Positions 7,369 through 15,222 of a stretch of DNA of 29,348 nt are shown here, in pieces. Where the stretch lies: the NCBI GenBank assembly GCA_937871985.1, contig CALMPB010000120.1, positions 1 through 29,348 of the forward strand. Direction: 5' to 3'. The notes below the pieces were generated by a model. It had not been told where the DNA came from. It did not search any database and saw only the letters and a program-made list of their open reading frames with translations. The DNA comes from an uncultured Burkholderiaceae bacterium. GTDB taxonomy: Bacteria; Pseudomonadota; Gammaproteobacteria; Burkholderiales; Burkholderiaceae. Numbering within the stretch: the first letter of the stretch is position 1; every line of letters starts with the position of its first letter. Made by a program: the position numbers and the translations under genes.

Positions 7369-8844
7369 TTATGACGCCCAAGGCAGAGGCGCTTCGTTCA
7401 TGCCCCAGTAAACCGCCTTCTGTTCCATGTACTGCAGGATGCCCTGCCGGCCTTTCTCGCGGCCCAGCCCGCTGTCGCGCCAGCCGCCGAAAGGCGTGGA
7501 AATGGAAAACTGTTTATAGGTGTTTATCCATACATTGCCGGCCTTGAGCACTTTGGCCAGATGCCAGGCCTTTTTGTAATCGCGCGTCCAGATGCCGGCG
7601 GCCAATGCGTACACACTGTCGTTGGCCTGGGCGATGAGGTCGTCGAGATCGTCGAAAGGCATGGCCACCAGCACCGGCCCGAAAATCTCTTCCTGGCAGA
7701 TGGTATCGGTATTCTTGAGGCCTTCGATGATGGTAGGCAGAAAATAGCTGCCCTTGTCGTAGAGCGGCCCAGTGGGACGGACGCCGCCAGTGCGCAGCAC
7801 GCCACCTTCGTCCAGACCTATTTTAACGTAGCGCTCGACCGAAGCGCGATGGCCTTCACTGATGAGCGGGCCCATTTGCGTGGCCGGGTCGGAGGGATCG
7901 CCCACGCGCAGCTTCTCGGCGCCCTTGGCCAGGCGATCCATGAACTCTTCGTACAACGGGCGCGCCACGAACAGGCGCGAACCCGCGATGCACGATTCGC
8001 CCGAAGAGCTGAATATGCCGTACAGCACGCCGGCCACGGCATGATCCAGGTCGGCGTCTTCCAGCACGATGGTGGGCGACTTGCCGCCCAGCTCCAGCGA
8101 TACCGGCATGAGCTTGTCGGCCGCGATCTGGGCGATGTGCTTGCCCACCGACGTGCCGCCGGTGAACGACACGCGCCGTACCAGAGGATGGCGGGTGATG
8201 AGGTCGCCGATGACCGAGCCCTTGCCGGGCAGCACGCTGATCAGGCCCTTGGGCAGGCCGGCCGCCTCGCAAATGCGGGCCAGTTCCAGGGCCAGCAAAG
8301 GCGTGATCTCGGCCGGCTTGACCACCACGGCATTGCCGCCGGCCAGTGCCGGCGCGATTTTTTGCGCCTCGCTGGCAATGGGGGAATTCCAGGGCGTGAT
8401 GGCGGCCACCACGCCCATGGCCTCGTAGACGCTCATGGACATGTAGTCGCCGCGCGGCGGCGTAATGGTTTCTTCCAGGGTTTCGCAGGCCGAAGCGAAG
8501 AACTGGAACGTGCCGGCGGCGCTGGCGACCAGCGCCCGCGTTTCGGAAATGGGCTTGCCATTGTCGCGGCGCTGCAGCTGGGCGAGCTCTTCGGCCTGTT
8601 CGCGAATGAGATGGGCGATGCGGTACAGCACCGAGGCGCGATCCTGCGGCTTGCGCTGCGCCCAGCCGCTTTCCAGGAACGCCTTGTGCGCGCCCTGGAT
8701 GGCTTCTTCGACATCGTCGGCGCTGGCGGCGTTGAGCGTGCCCACGACCTCGCCGGTGGCGGGATAGCAGGTGGTGTATTGCGCGCCGCCGCCCAGGCGC
8801 CAGTCGCCCGCAATGCAAATCGGCCAAGGTTGAGTGGTGTTCAT
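7369..8844 (-). CDS. NAD(P)-dependent aldehyde dehydrogenase
   Basis: This 491-residue enzyme oxidises an aldehyde to its acid with NAD(P). Visible motifs: PWNSPI with the transition-state Asn153, FTGGTSVGK of the cofactor site (about 227-235), ELGGKSP with the general base E251, and SSGESCIAGSR with the nucleophile C285. Length and motifs match the betaine-aldehyde / hydroxymuconic-semialdehyde / aminobutyraldehyde dehydrogenase group; the substrate cannot be fixed. The open frame extends far upstream, but the start was placed at 8844 because AAAGGA lies just before that ATG and because the protein then begins at the usual family N-terminus. It is separated from the aspartate-dehydrogenase-like gene by 17 bases. 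A likely role is oxidation of the aldehyde released by the ThDP enzyme two genes upstream (inference). Confidence 0.92.
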   Translation of the reverse strand: MNTTQPWPICIAGDWRLGGGAQYTTCYPATGEVVGTLNAASADDVEEAIQGAHKAFLESGWAQRKPQDRASVLYRIAHLIREQAEELAQLQRRDNGKPISETRALVASAAGTFQFFASACETLEETITPPRGDYMSMSVYEAMGVVAAITPWNSPIASEAQKIAPALAGGNAVVVKPAEITPLLALELARICEAAGLPKGLISVLPGKGSVIGDLITRHPLVRRVSFTGGTSVGKHIAQIAADKLMPVSLELGGKSPTIVLEDADLDHAVAGVLYGIFSSSGESCIAGSRLFVARPLYEEFMDRLAKGAEKLRVGDPSDPATQMGPLISEGHRASVERYVKIGLDEGGVLRTGGVRPTGPLYDKGSYFLPTIIEGLKNTDTICQEEIFGPVLVAMPFDDLDDLIAQANDSVYALAAGIWTRDYKKAWHLAKVLKAGNVWINTYKQFSISTPFGGWRDSGLGREKGRQGILQYMEQKAVYWGMNEAPLPWAS

Positions 8845-8861
8845 GATGTGTCCTTTGCGCC

Positions 8862-9683
8862 TTAGATGGCGACTGGCAGAACACGGTTCTGCAGCGCGCG
8901 TACCACGCTGTATACCGTCAGTGCCGACGTCTTGGGGTTGCTGGGCAAGGGCTGGTTCTTGACGGTGACCGCCATGAAGCCGAAAGCGCCCCGCGCTTCG
9001 TAATAGTGGATGTTTTCGGTAACGCCCGGGTCCGCATACAGTTCGACCCGGGTGTTGTCCAGGCCGATGCCGGCCAGCGACAGCGTGGCCGCCACATTGG
9101 CGTTCTTGGGAAACAGCCGCGCCGCCTCTCGGGCCGAGCCCGAGAAGAACATGGTGCTTTCCTTGAGGTTTTTCAAGTCCAGGGTTTCTTCGGCGGGCGT
9201 GCCCAGCCATCCCAGCGGCGGCTTGCGGCCCGTGTAGACCACCGACGACAGCCCCGCCACCTTGGCGGCGGCCAGCGCGTCGATGCCGCCTATGGCGCCC
9301 GAAAGCAGATGCACCTGCGTGCGCCCCTTGTCGGCGGCAGCTTCGAGTTGCTCGGCCAGACCCGGCGCCGATAGTGCACCTATCGACACGACCAGACAGG
9401 GAATGCCGGCGGCCAGGGCCGGCAACACATGTTCCTGGATGGCGCTGTGTCCCGCGCACTCGACGAGCAGGTCCGGCCTGTCGCCGCCGTCGATGGGAAC
9501 GGCCGACAGCGCCGCCACCGGCGCTCCGGCGGCCAGGCCGTCAAGCTCGGCCTGCACCGCGCCGCGGCCTTCCTCGGAAACGATGATTTGCCCGATGCTC
9601 AGCCGCGGCTCGTGCTTGAGCATGTCGAAGATGGCGTGCCCTATTGCACCGAAGCCGACCAGAGCGATACGTTGTTGCAGCAT
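8862..9683 (-). CDS. nadX: L-aspartate dehydrogenase-like protein (NadX/AspDH family)
   Basis: Family members convert L-aspartate to 2-iminosuccinate with NAD(P), for NAD synthesis or amino-acid breakdown. The 273-residue protein has the N-terminal Rossmann motif GFGAIG (10-15), LSGAIGGIDALAAA (about 127-140), FPKNANVAATLSLAGIGLD (about 191-209), the catalytic H226 (ENIHYYEARG) and SNPKTSALT (248-256), all hallmarks of AspDH. No nadA or nadC is nearby; instead the gene sits 12 bases after a ThDP enzyme and 17 bases before an aldehyde dehydrogenase, so a catabolic role is more likely than NAD synthesis. It may deaminate aspartate formed in the pathway, or reduce/oxidise another imine or amine. 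The family call is firm; the substrate in this operon is inferred. Confidence 0.9.
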   Translation of the reverse strand: MLQQRIALVGFGAIGHAIFDMLKHEPRLSIGQIIVSEEGRGAVQAELDGLAAGAPVAALSAVPIDGGDRPDLLVECAGHSAIQEHVLPALAAGIPCLVVSIGALSAPGLAEQLEAAADKGRTQVHLLSGAIGGIDALAAAKVAGLSSVVYTGRKPPLGWLGTPAEETLDLKNLKESTMFFSGSAREAARLFPKNANVAATLSLAGIGLDNTRVELYADPGVTENIHYYEARGAFGFMAVTVKNQPLPSNPKTSALTVYSVVRALQNRVLPVAI

Positions 9684-9695
9684 GAGTGCGGCCCC

Positions 9696-11384
9696 TTATG
9701 ACGATTCAAGCGTTGCAGGCTCGGGCTTGTTGACCGGAGGCCCGGCGAAGGCTGTCTTGAATTTGCCGATGGACAGCATGTCGACTTCGAGCATGAACGG
9801 CCCCTTTTGCGCCATGGCCTGCTGCAGGGCGCCTTCGACCTGATCAAGACTGGATACCCGGGTGTGGCGCATGCCCAGCGACTGGCACAACTGCGCGTAG
9901 TCGGGCGTATGCAGTTCGACGTAGTGGCGGCGCCCGCCATATTGGGCGTCCTGGATGTTCTTGATGACGCCGTAGCCTTTGTCGTTCATCAGCACAATGA
10001 CCATGTCGGCCTCTTCCTGGACCGCCGTGGCCATTTCGCCCAGGTTCAGGATAAAGCCGCCGTCGCCGGCCAGGCAGAATGTTTTCTTGCCGGGCGAGTT
10101 CTGGGCCGCGCCCACGGCCGCGCCGATGCCCATGGCCAAGCCCTGGCCGATACCGCCGCCCAGGGCATGCACGCCCGAAAGAGGCTGGGACAAATACAGG
10201 TAGCGGTTGCCCCAGGTGCTGTTGGAGACGGTCACGTCGCGCACCCAGTTGAAATTCTCGCCCACCGCGGCCTGCAACGCGCTGACCAGAGCCGAGTATG
10301 GGCCCAGGCCGTCGACCAGGCTGTCCACGGCCGCCTTGCGCGCCGCCTGCAGATCGCCCAGGAACTTGCCATCCACCGACATCTTGCCTTCCAGCCGGTC
10401 GGCCAGGCCTTCCAGCACCAGGCGCGAGTCGCCCTGAATGAAGCTTTGCGTTTCGTAGCAGCGCCCTTCGTTGCCAGGATCGACATCGACGCGGTACAGC
10501 GGACGAGGCAGCTTGAGCTGGTACTTGAGCGTCTCGTTGCCGCGCAGGCGCGAACCGACCACCAGCATGGCGTCGCAGGTTTGATAGAAGGCTTCGACCG
10601 GCTTGTGCAGGTTGAAGGCCCCCAAGGTCTGGGGATGGGTCTCGGGCACGATGCCGCGCCCCTGGGTGCTGGTGACCACGCCGAAGCCCATTTTCATGAG
10701 GCGGCGCACGGCGTCGCCGGCATGGCGGGCGCCGCCGCCCAGCCACAGCATGGGGCGGCGGGCCTTGGCCAGGCGCTCGGCCAGGCGGTCGAGCGCCGCG
10801 GCCGAAGGTTGATAGACCGGCACGTCCAAAGGCGCCAGGTCTTCGGGCATGGCGATCAGCGCGGCCTGGATGTCGATGGGGATTTCCACGCTGACCGGGC
10901 CGGTGGGCGCCGTCAGCGCGATCTGCACGGCATGCTTGATGGTGCTGATCGCGGTTTCGGCGCTGCGCACGCGGAAGGCCGCCTTGGAAACCGCATGCAG
11001 CATCGTCAGTTGGTCGGGGGCTTCGTGAATGTAGGACATGCCCTGGTCGAGGTACTGGCTTTCGATCTGGCCGGTGATGTGCAGCATCGGCGTGCCGGCC
11101 GTCAAGGCTTCGACCATGGCGCCGGAGGCGTTGCCCGCCGCGGTGCCGGTGCTGGTCAGGCAAACGCCCAGCTTGCCGGTGGTGCGCGCGTAGGAATCGG
11201 CCATGTTGGTGCCGCCCGCCTCGCCCCGCGCCGGCACGAAACGCACCACGCCGCGCTCGCCGAACGCGTCGAGTATGGGCATGTTGTGAATGGAAATTAC
11301 GCCGAATGCCGTGCGCACGCCGCAATTTTCAAGGAATGCGGCAATGGCCGCGCCGACTGTGACTTCAACATTCTTGTTAGGCAT
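9696..11384 (-). CDS. Thiamine-diphosphate enzyme (acetolactate synthase / 2-oxoacid decarboxylase family)
   Basis: A 562-residue ThDP enzyme with the usual three domains: the PYR domain with the cofactor-activating E55 (PARGEAGGTNMADSYAR), a central domain (about 190-330), and the PP domain with GDG at 440-442 and the metal-binding N467-D468 (MNDKGYG). Members decarboxylate 2-oxo acids or join/cleave C-C bonds. No regulatory small subunit of acetolactate synthase lies nearby, so a decarboxylase or lyase giving an aldehyde is favoured; the aldehyde dehydrogenase two genes on could use that product. The start at 11384 is preferred over one nine codons upstream because GGAGGA (11395-11400) precedes it by ten bases. 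It overlaps the end of the SDR gene by eight bases. Confidence 0.88.
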   Translation of the reverse strand: MPNKNVEVTVGAAIAAFLENCGVRTAFGVISIHNMPILDAFGERGVVRFVPARGEAGGTNMADSYARTTGKLGVCLTSTGTAAGNASGAMVEALTAGTPMLHITGQIESQYLDQGMSYIHEAPDQLTMLHAVSKAAFRVRSAETAISTIKHAVQIALTAPTGPVSVEIPIDIQAALIAMPEDLAPLDVPVYQPSAAALDRLAERLAKARRPMLWLGGGARHAGDAVRRLMKMGFGVVTSTQGRGIVPETHPQTLGAFNLHKPVEAFYQTCDAMLVVGSRLRGNETLKYQLKLPRPLYRVDVDPGNEGRCYETQSFIQGDSRLVLEGLADRLEGKMSVDGKFLGDLQAARKAAVDSLVDGLGPYSALVSALQAAVGENFNWVRDVTVSNSTWGNRYLYLSQPLSGVHALGGGIGQGLAMGIGAAVGAAQNSPGKKTFCLAGDGGFILNLGEMATAVQEEADMVIVLMNDKGYGVIKNIQDAQYGGRRHYVELHTPDYAQLCQSLGMRHTRVSSLDQVEGALQQAMAQKGPFMLEVDMLSIGKFKTAFAGPPVNKPEPATLESS

Positions 11385-12168
11385 GGCGGGATACTCCTCC
11401 AGAAACATCAATATGAGTGCCCGTGGTGTAGGACGACAACGGGGATGCTAGAAATACGATGGCCGCAGCGGCCTCTTCGGGGCGGCCCAGGCGCCCCAGC
11501 TGAATCTTTTTGCGCTGAGCCAGGTTGGACGACCATTCTTCCCAGCTTTGGTGACGCTCTTCGCGAGCCTCGTAGCGGCGGCGCCATTGGCCGGAATCGA
11601 CCAGGCCGATAAGGATTCCATTGACGCGCACGTCTTTGACGCTGAATTCGGTGGCCATGGAGCGCACCAGATTCATGATGCCGGCGCGCGCGGCCGACGT
11701 GGCCACCATATGCGGCTCGGGCTGGGCGGCCAGCAAGGAGTTGACGCAGACGACGGCCGCGCCGGGGCTTTGCTCCAGATCGGGCAAGAAGGCGCGCGTG
11801 GGATTGATGACCGAAAAGAACTTGAGCTTGAGCTCGGCTTCCCATTCGGCGTCGGTGGTGTCGCCGAAAGTGGAAACCCGGCCCTGTCCAGCATTGTTGA
11901 TGAGCATGGAAACCGTGCCCAGCTCCTGGCGCACTGCCAGCGCGAACCGTTGTACATCCTCGGCGCGCAGCACATCGCAAACCTGCGCATACAAGCCGGC
12001 TTGCGGAAACTCGCTCTGCAACTGCCCCTGCACGGCCTGCAGTTTTGCGGCATCGCGCCCGCAAAACGCCACGGCGGCGCCTTGCTGCAGCAAAAGCCGC
12101 ACCGTAGCCAGGCCTATGCCGGAGGATCCTCCGGTGACGACGGCTACCTTTCCCTTAAGGTCTATCAT
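11377..12168 (-). CDS. SDR-family protein lacking the catalytic Tyr and Lys
   Basis: A 263-residue Rossmann protein of the classical short-chain dehydrogenase fold. The cofactor motif TGGSSGIG (12-19), NNAG (91-94) and the usual SDR C-terminal region (IVFLASPLSSYTTG) are present. S144 (CVNSLL) is in place, but exactly 13 residues later, where the catalytic Tyr should be, stands T157, and four residues further the Lys is R161 (VATSAARAG). The bases 11698-11700 and 11686-11688 encode these unambiguously. It may therefore bind NAD(P)H without ordinary SDR chemistry, or use another mechanism. The start at 12168 has GAGAGGAAAC before it and overlaps the IclR stop codon (ATGA). The end overlaps the ThDP gene by eight bases. 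Tight coupling argues that it is a working part of the pathway. Confidence 0.88.
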   Translation of the reverse strand: MIDLKGKVAVVTGGSSGIGLATVRLLLQQGAAVAFCGRDAAKLQAVQGQLQSEFPQAGLYAQVCDVLRAEDVQRFALAVRQELGTVSMLINNAGQGRVSTFGDTTDAEWEAELKLKFFSVINPTRAFLPDLEQSPGAAVVCVNSLLAAQPEPHMVATSAARAGIMNLVRSMATEFSVKDVRVNGILIGLVDSGQWRRRYEAREERHQSWEEWSSNLAQRKKIQLGRLGRPEEAAAAIVFLASPLSSYTTGTHIDVSGGVSRHA

Positions 12169-13004
12169 TGTTTCCTCTCGTGCATTCGTGAAATATCCGG
12201 ACTGGGCAACGCCACAACATGATCCAGCAATTGCGAGAGCTCGCCGGCCGCCGCGCATGCGACTTTCGCCAGCCTGGCGACCAGGCCGCTATCGCCCGCA
12301 TGCGAGCTGGGCAAGGTAATGCCCAGCGCGCTGACCACCGCGCCGCCCTCGCCTCTGACCGGCACAGCCAGGGTTGCGATGCTGGGTTCGAAGTAGGCCG
12401 ACTCCCAGATGCACTCCGCAGCCTTGTCGGCCTGGATGCGCCGGTACAACTCGGCGACGGTCGCGGGAGTTTTGGTGGTGGCGGCCTGTAATTGCTCTTC
12501 GGGGTAAAGCTCTTGCAACTGGGTAAACGACAGATCGCTCAGCAGCACGCGCCCAAGCAGCGTGGCATGGGCGGGCAGGCGTGTGCCCAGTTGCACGGTA
12601 TTGGAGTATGGCGATGACACCACGGAACGCACCACGTACACCACGGAACGGCCGTCGCGCACCACCAGGTTGCAGGTGTAGTTGATTTCGTCGCGCAATT
12701 TTTCGAGTATGGGCTTGCCGAGTTCGGCAAGCTCTTTGGAAGCCAGGCACTCGAACCCCAGGCGCAAGACCCCCAGGCCGAGGCAGTAATCGCGGCCGCC
12801 TGAATCGCGCTCGACGAACCCCAGCCGCTCGAGCGTGGTCAGCAGCCGGAACACGGTGGAACGCGGAATGTCCAGTCGCCGCGCCAGTTCGGGCGCCGAC
12901 AGCACCGGCTCGCGCCGGCTGAATTCGCGCAAAATGCGCAGACCTCGATCCAGGCCCGGCACAATGTATTTATCCGACGTATCGATTTTAAGAACGTTAT
13001 CCAT
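12165..13004 (-). CDS. IclR-family transcriptional regulator (operon-internal)
   Basis: A 279-residue regulator with an N-terminal winged helix-turn-helix (about residues 16-75, PELARRLDIPRSTVFRLL being the recognition part) and a C-terminal GAF-like effector domain (about 90-260), which usually binds an aromatic or small organic acid. It aligns without gaps over about 160 residues with the regulator at 20540-21334, starting from KY.VPGL.RGLRIL. It sits within the operon, four bases after the hydrolase gene and overlapping the SDR start by four bases, so its level rises and falls with the pathway. A tail of about 20 residues after the effector domain (ending MHERKQ) is not seen in the paralogue. 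It probably acts on the divergent control region at 17964-18409 (inference). Confidence 0.92.
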   Translation of the reverse strand: MDNVLKIDTSDKYIVPGLDRGLRILREFSRREPVLSAPELARRLDIPRSTVFRLLTTLERLGFVERDSGGRDYCLGLGVLRLGFECLASKELAELGKPILEKLRDEINYTCNLVVRDGRSVVYVVRSVVSSPYSNTVQLGTRLPAHATLLGRVLLSDLSFTQLQELYPEEQLQAATTKTPATVAELYRRIQADKAAECIWESAYFEPSIATLAVPVRGEGGAVVSALGITLPSSHAGDSGLVARLAKVACAAAGELSQLLDHVVALPSPDISRMHERKQ

Positions 13005-13008
13005 GGCG

Positions 13009-13878
13009 TCAGCCGGCCTCGCTACCCGGGCGGGCCAGCAATCCGCTTAATAGACCGGCAACCACGGCCGGCTGCTCGACATAGCAGGCATGGCCGGCGT
13101 TTTCAATAAGCGTGAACGGCAGATCCGCGCGCTGCGCGAAGGCCGATGATTGTTCGGGGGTCGTCACGACATCGTGATCGCCGCAAAACACCTGCGCCGC
13201 CCCGGCATCCAGGACGTAGCGCTCGATGTCTTCGGAACACAGCATCTCGACGGCCTGCCGGTAGCCGGCGGGATTCAGACGCAACGCATTCTGCGTAACG
13301 CTGGCGCGCTGGGCGGGGCTGGCGGCGGCGGTCAACAGCCTGTCGGGCAGCCGTTTTGCGATGGCCTCCAGGCCGTCTTGTTCCAGCGCCTGAAAACGCT
13401 TGGCGCGAACCGAGTCGGCAAGCGCTTTCTTGGCTTCGGACTGATAGCCCAGGGCCGGGCTCATCAGCGCAATATGCGTGGCCAGGTTCCCCGCGACGCT
13501 GCCGTAAGCGGCGGCCATCAGGGCTCCCAGCGAATGCCCCACCAGCAGGCAGCTTTCGACGTTCAGGCCGGCCAGCAAGGCAGCCAGCTGCCTGGCGTAA
13601 TCCAGGGCCGAAGGCACCGGCATCGGCAGGGGCGATGACTCGGCATAGCCAGGCGCATTCCAGGCTATGACGCGCGCGCGCCGGCCCAGTATGCCGGCGC
13701 ATTGCGACCAGGACGCCGCGCCCGAGCTGATACCGTGCAGCAGCACCACCGTTTGCGGGCCATGGCCGCACTCGCGATAGCTGATGATGCCGTGCCCGGC
13801 TTCCAGCCTGTGTTCCTCGAACACGGGCTCGAAGCCGGCGCAGGCATTTTCAGAGGCTGCTGATGCCGCTCGATTCAT
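13009..13878 (-). CDS. Alpha/beta hydrolase
   Basis: A 289-residue hydrolase with the oxyanion-hole motif HGISSG (48-53), the nucleophile S116 in GHSLG, an acid in CGDHDVVT (D236 or D234) and the catalytic H263 in NAGHACYVEQP, the layout of meta-cleavage-product hydrolases, enol-lactonases and esterases. An N-terminal extension of about 25 residues precedes the fold and is not a signal peptide, so it acts in the cytoplasm. Only one base separates it from the cupin gene upstream. A Shine-Dalgarno is weak, so translation is probably coupled. It may hydrolyse an ester, lactone or C-C bond in the pathway; substrate unknown. Confidence 0.87.
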   Translation of the reverse strand: MNRAASAASENACAGFEPVFEEHRLEAGHGIISYRECGHGPQTVVLLHGISSGAASWSQCAGILGRRARVIAWNAPGYAESSPLPMPVPSALDYARQLAALLAGLNVESCLLVGHSLGALMAAAYGSVAGNLATHIALMSPALGYQSEAKKALADSVRAKRFQALEQDGLEAIAKRLPDRLLTAAASPAQRASVTQNALRLNPAGYRQAVEMLCSEDIERYVLDAGAAQVFCGDHDVVTTPEQSSAFAQRADLPFTLIENAGHACYVEQPAVVAGLLSGLLARPGSEAG

Positions 13879-13879
13879 G

Positions 13880-14410
13880 TTAGCGTTTGATCTTGGACAA
13901 GGGATGTTCGGGCGGGTACGTGGGGATCTGAGGCTTCTTGGCGCCCAGCAGCACGCACATCAGGGCGTCTTCCTCGCCGATGTTGATTTCTTCGCGGTAG
14001 ACGCCGGGAGGCACCGAAACCAGATCGCGGTCGGACAGAATGGTTTCGTAGCGCTGGCCGTCTTTTTCGAGGATCAGCTTCATTTTGCCGCGGATGACGA
14101 AGAAGACTTCCTCGACATCGTAGTGAATGTGCGAAGGGCCCACGCCGCCGGCCGGAATGACCATGGTCGAGAATGTGAAGTGCTCGGAGGGCACCGTATT
14201 GACGTCGCTGGCCACGCCGGTCGCGCCCGTGCCGATATAGCGCATTTGCGCGCGGCGGTATTTGGGGTCGAAGTCGGCCTGGAACTTAAGCGCATCCCAG
14301 TCGTACTTGCGCGTGGAGTAACGCGCGACACGTGTTTCCATCCATTGGTTGAAGCTTGCGCCTTCTGGTTGCTCCCAGGAAGGTTTTTCGCTGACTGCTT
14401 GCTCGCTCAT
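13880..14410 (-). CDS. Cupin-domain protein with an incomplete metal site
   Basis: A 176-residue single-domain cupin. Cupin motif 1 is complete: GPSHIHYDVEEVFFVIRG gives H94, H96 and E101. Motif 2 reads PPGVYREEIN, with R139 at the place of the fourth ligand His, so only three of four usual ligands remain. About 75 residues with a Trp/Arg/Tyr-rich stretch precede the barrel. Members of such operons act as dioxygenases, isomerases or ligand binders. The start at 14410 has AGGTGA just upstream; a start three codons earlier would lack one. It is 18 bases from the SDR upstream and one base from the hydrolase downstream. Function unknown. Confidence 0.82.
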   Translation of the reverse strand: MSEQAVSEKPSWEQPEGASFNQWMETRVARYSTRKYDWDALKFQADFDPKYRRAQMRYIGTGATGVASDVNTVPSEHFTFSTMVIPAGGVGPSHIHYDVEEVFFVIRGKMKLILEKDGQRYETILSDRDLVSVPPGVYREEINIGEEDALMCVLLGAKKPQIPTYPPEHPLSKIKR

Positions 14411-14428
14411 TAGAATCACCTATAAAGA

Positions 14429-15208
14429 TTAATGCATGACAAAGCCGCCATTGACGGCCAACACTTGGCCCGTCACGAAACGTGAAAGGCCGGACAATAA
14501 AAACGTGACAGCACCGCTGACATCGTCAGGATGCTGGGCCCGCTTGAGGGCGCGCTGGTTTTCGTACAGGTCGTGCCTTTCTTTCGGCACGTATTCGGTG
14601 GCCTCGACCAGGGTGAGCCCCGGCGCGACCGCATTGACGGTGATGTTGTCGCCGCCCAGCTCGCGCGCCATGGACCGGGTCATGGACATGATGGCGCCCT
14701 TGCTGGCTACATAAGCCAGCAGATTGGGCGCGCCCCACATGGGCGTATCGGATGCCAGGTTGACGATGCTGCCATGGCCCGAAGCCCGCAGCGCGGCCAG
14801 ACAGGCCCGGCTCATGAGCCAGTTGCCGCGCACATTGATGCGCATGACCTGATCCCAGACATCGATGTCGAGCTGTTCCATCGACTTGCCGCCCGAATGC
14901 GTCATGGCCGCGTTGTTGACCAGGCCGTCAAGCCCGCCCAGCAAGGAAGCCGCGCGTTCGGCGCACTGGGTGACGGATTCGGGATCGCCCTGGTCGAACA
15001 CCAGCGCGTGGGCGACAAAGCCCTGCCCGGCCAGCGTTGCCGCCGCCTGCTCGACCTGATCTTTGAGGATGTCGGCCAGGACGACCTGGCCGCCGGCCTG
15101 CGCGATGCGGGTTGCGAATTCCAGACCCAGTCCGCGCGACGCGCCGGTGATCAGGACCTTGCGCCCTTGCAGGATTCCGGACGAGGGCGATGTTGCCGTT
15201 GAGTTCAT
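14429..15208 (-). CDS. Short-chain dehydrogenase/reductase (complete catalytic site)
   Basis: A 259-residue classical SDR: cofactor motif TGASRGLG (21-28), NNAA (98-101), S153 (NLASD) and Y166-x-x-x-K170 (AYVASK), all at normal spacing, and a C-terminal NGGFVMH. It should oxidise an alcohol or reduce a ketone with NAD(H) or NADP(H). The D45 in VVLADI at the end of the second strand favours NAD(H). The long open frame upstream is inside the permease in another frame; the start at 15208 has AGAAGG before it. It lies 14 bases after the permease and 18 before the cupin. Unlike the SDR at 11377-12168 it is catalytically ordinary, so the two are not interchangeable. Confidence 0.9.
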   Translation of the reverse strand: MNSTATSPSSGILQGRKVLITGASRGLGLEFATRIAQAGGQVVLADILKDQVEQAAATLAGQGFVAHALVFDQGDPESVTQCAERAASLLGGLDGLVNNAAMTHSGGKSMEQLDIDVWDQVMRINVRGNWLMSRACLAALRASGHGSIVNLASDTPMWGAPNLLAYVASKGAIMSMTRSMARELGGDNITVNAVAPGLTLVEATEYVPKERHDLYENQRALKRAQHPDDVSGAVTFLLSGLSRFVTGQVLAVNGGFVMH

Positions 15209-15222
15209 GAACTGCCTTCTCG

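Noticed and set aside
7561..8865. Plus-strand open frame opposite the aldehyde dehydrogenase
   Set aside because: Antisense to a gene with complete catalytic motifs, with biased shadow composition.
8845..9459. N-terminal extension of the aldehyde dehydrogenase through the AspDH gene
   Set aside because: The frame is open but lies within the AspDH gene, and a good Shine-Dalgarno marks the start at 8844.
9696..11384. Calling the ThDP enzyme acetolactate synthase (ilvB)
   Set aside because: No small regulatory subunit gene or ilvC is nearby and the context is catabolic; family membership alone does not set the reaction.
9807..11612. Very long plus-strand open frame opposite the ThDP gene
   Set aside because: It is antisense to a gene with full family motifs; its translation is His/Gln/Arg/Ala-rich without any recognisable domain, the usual shadow in high-GC DNA.
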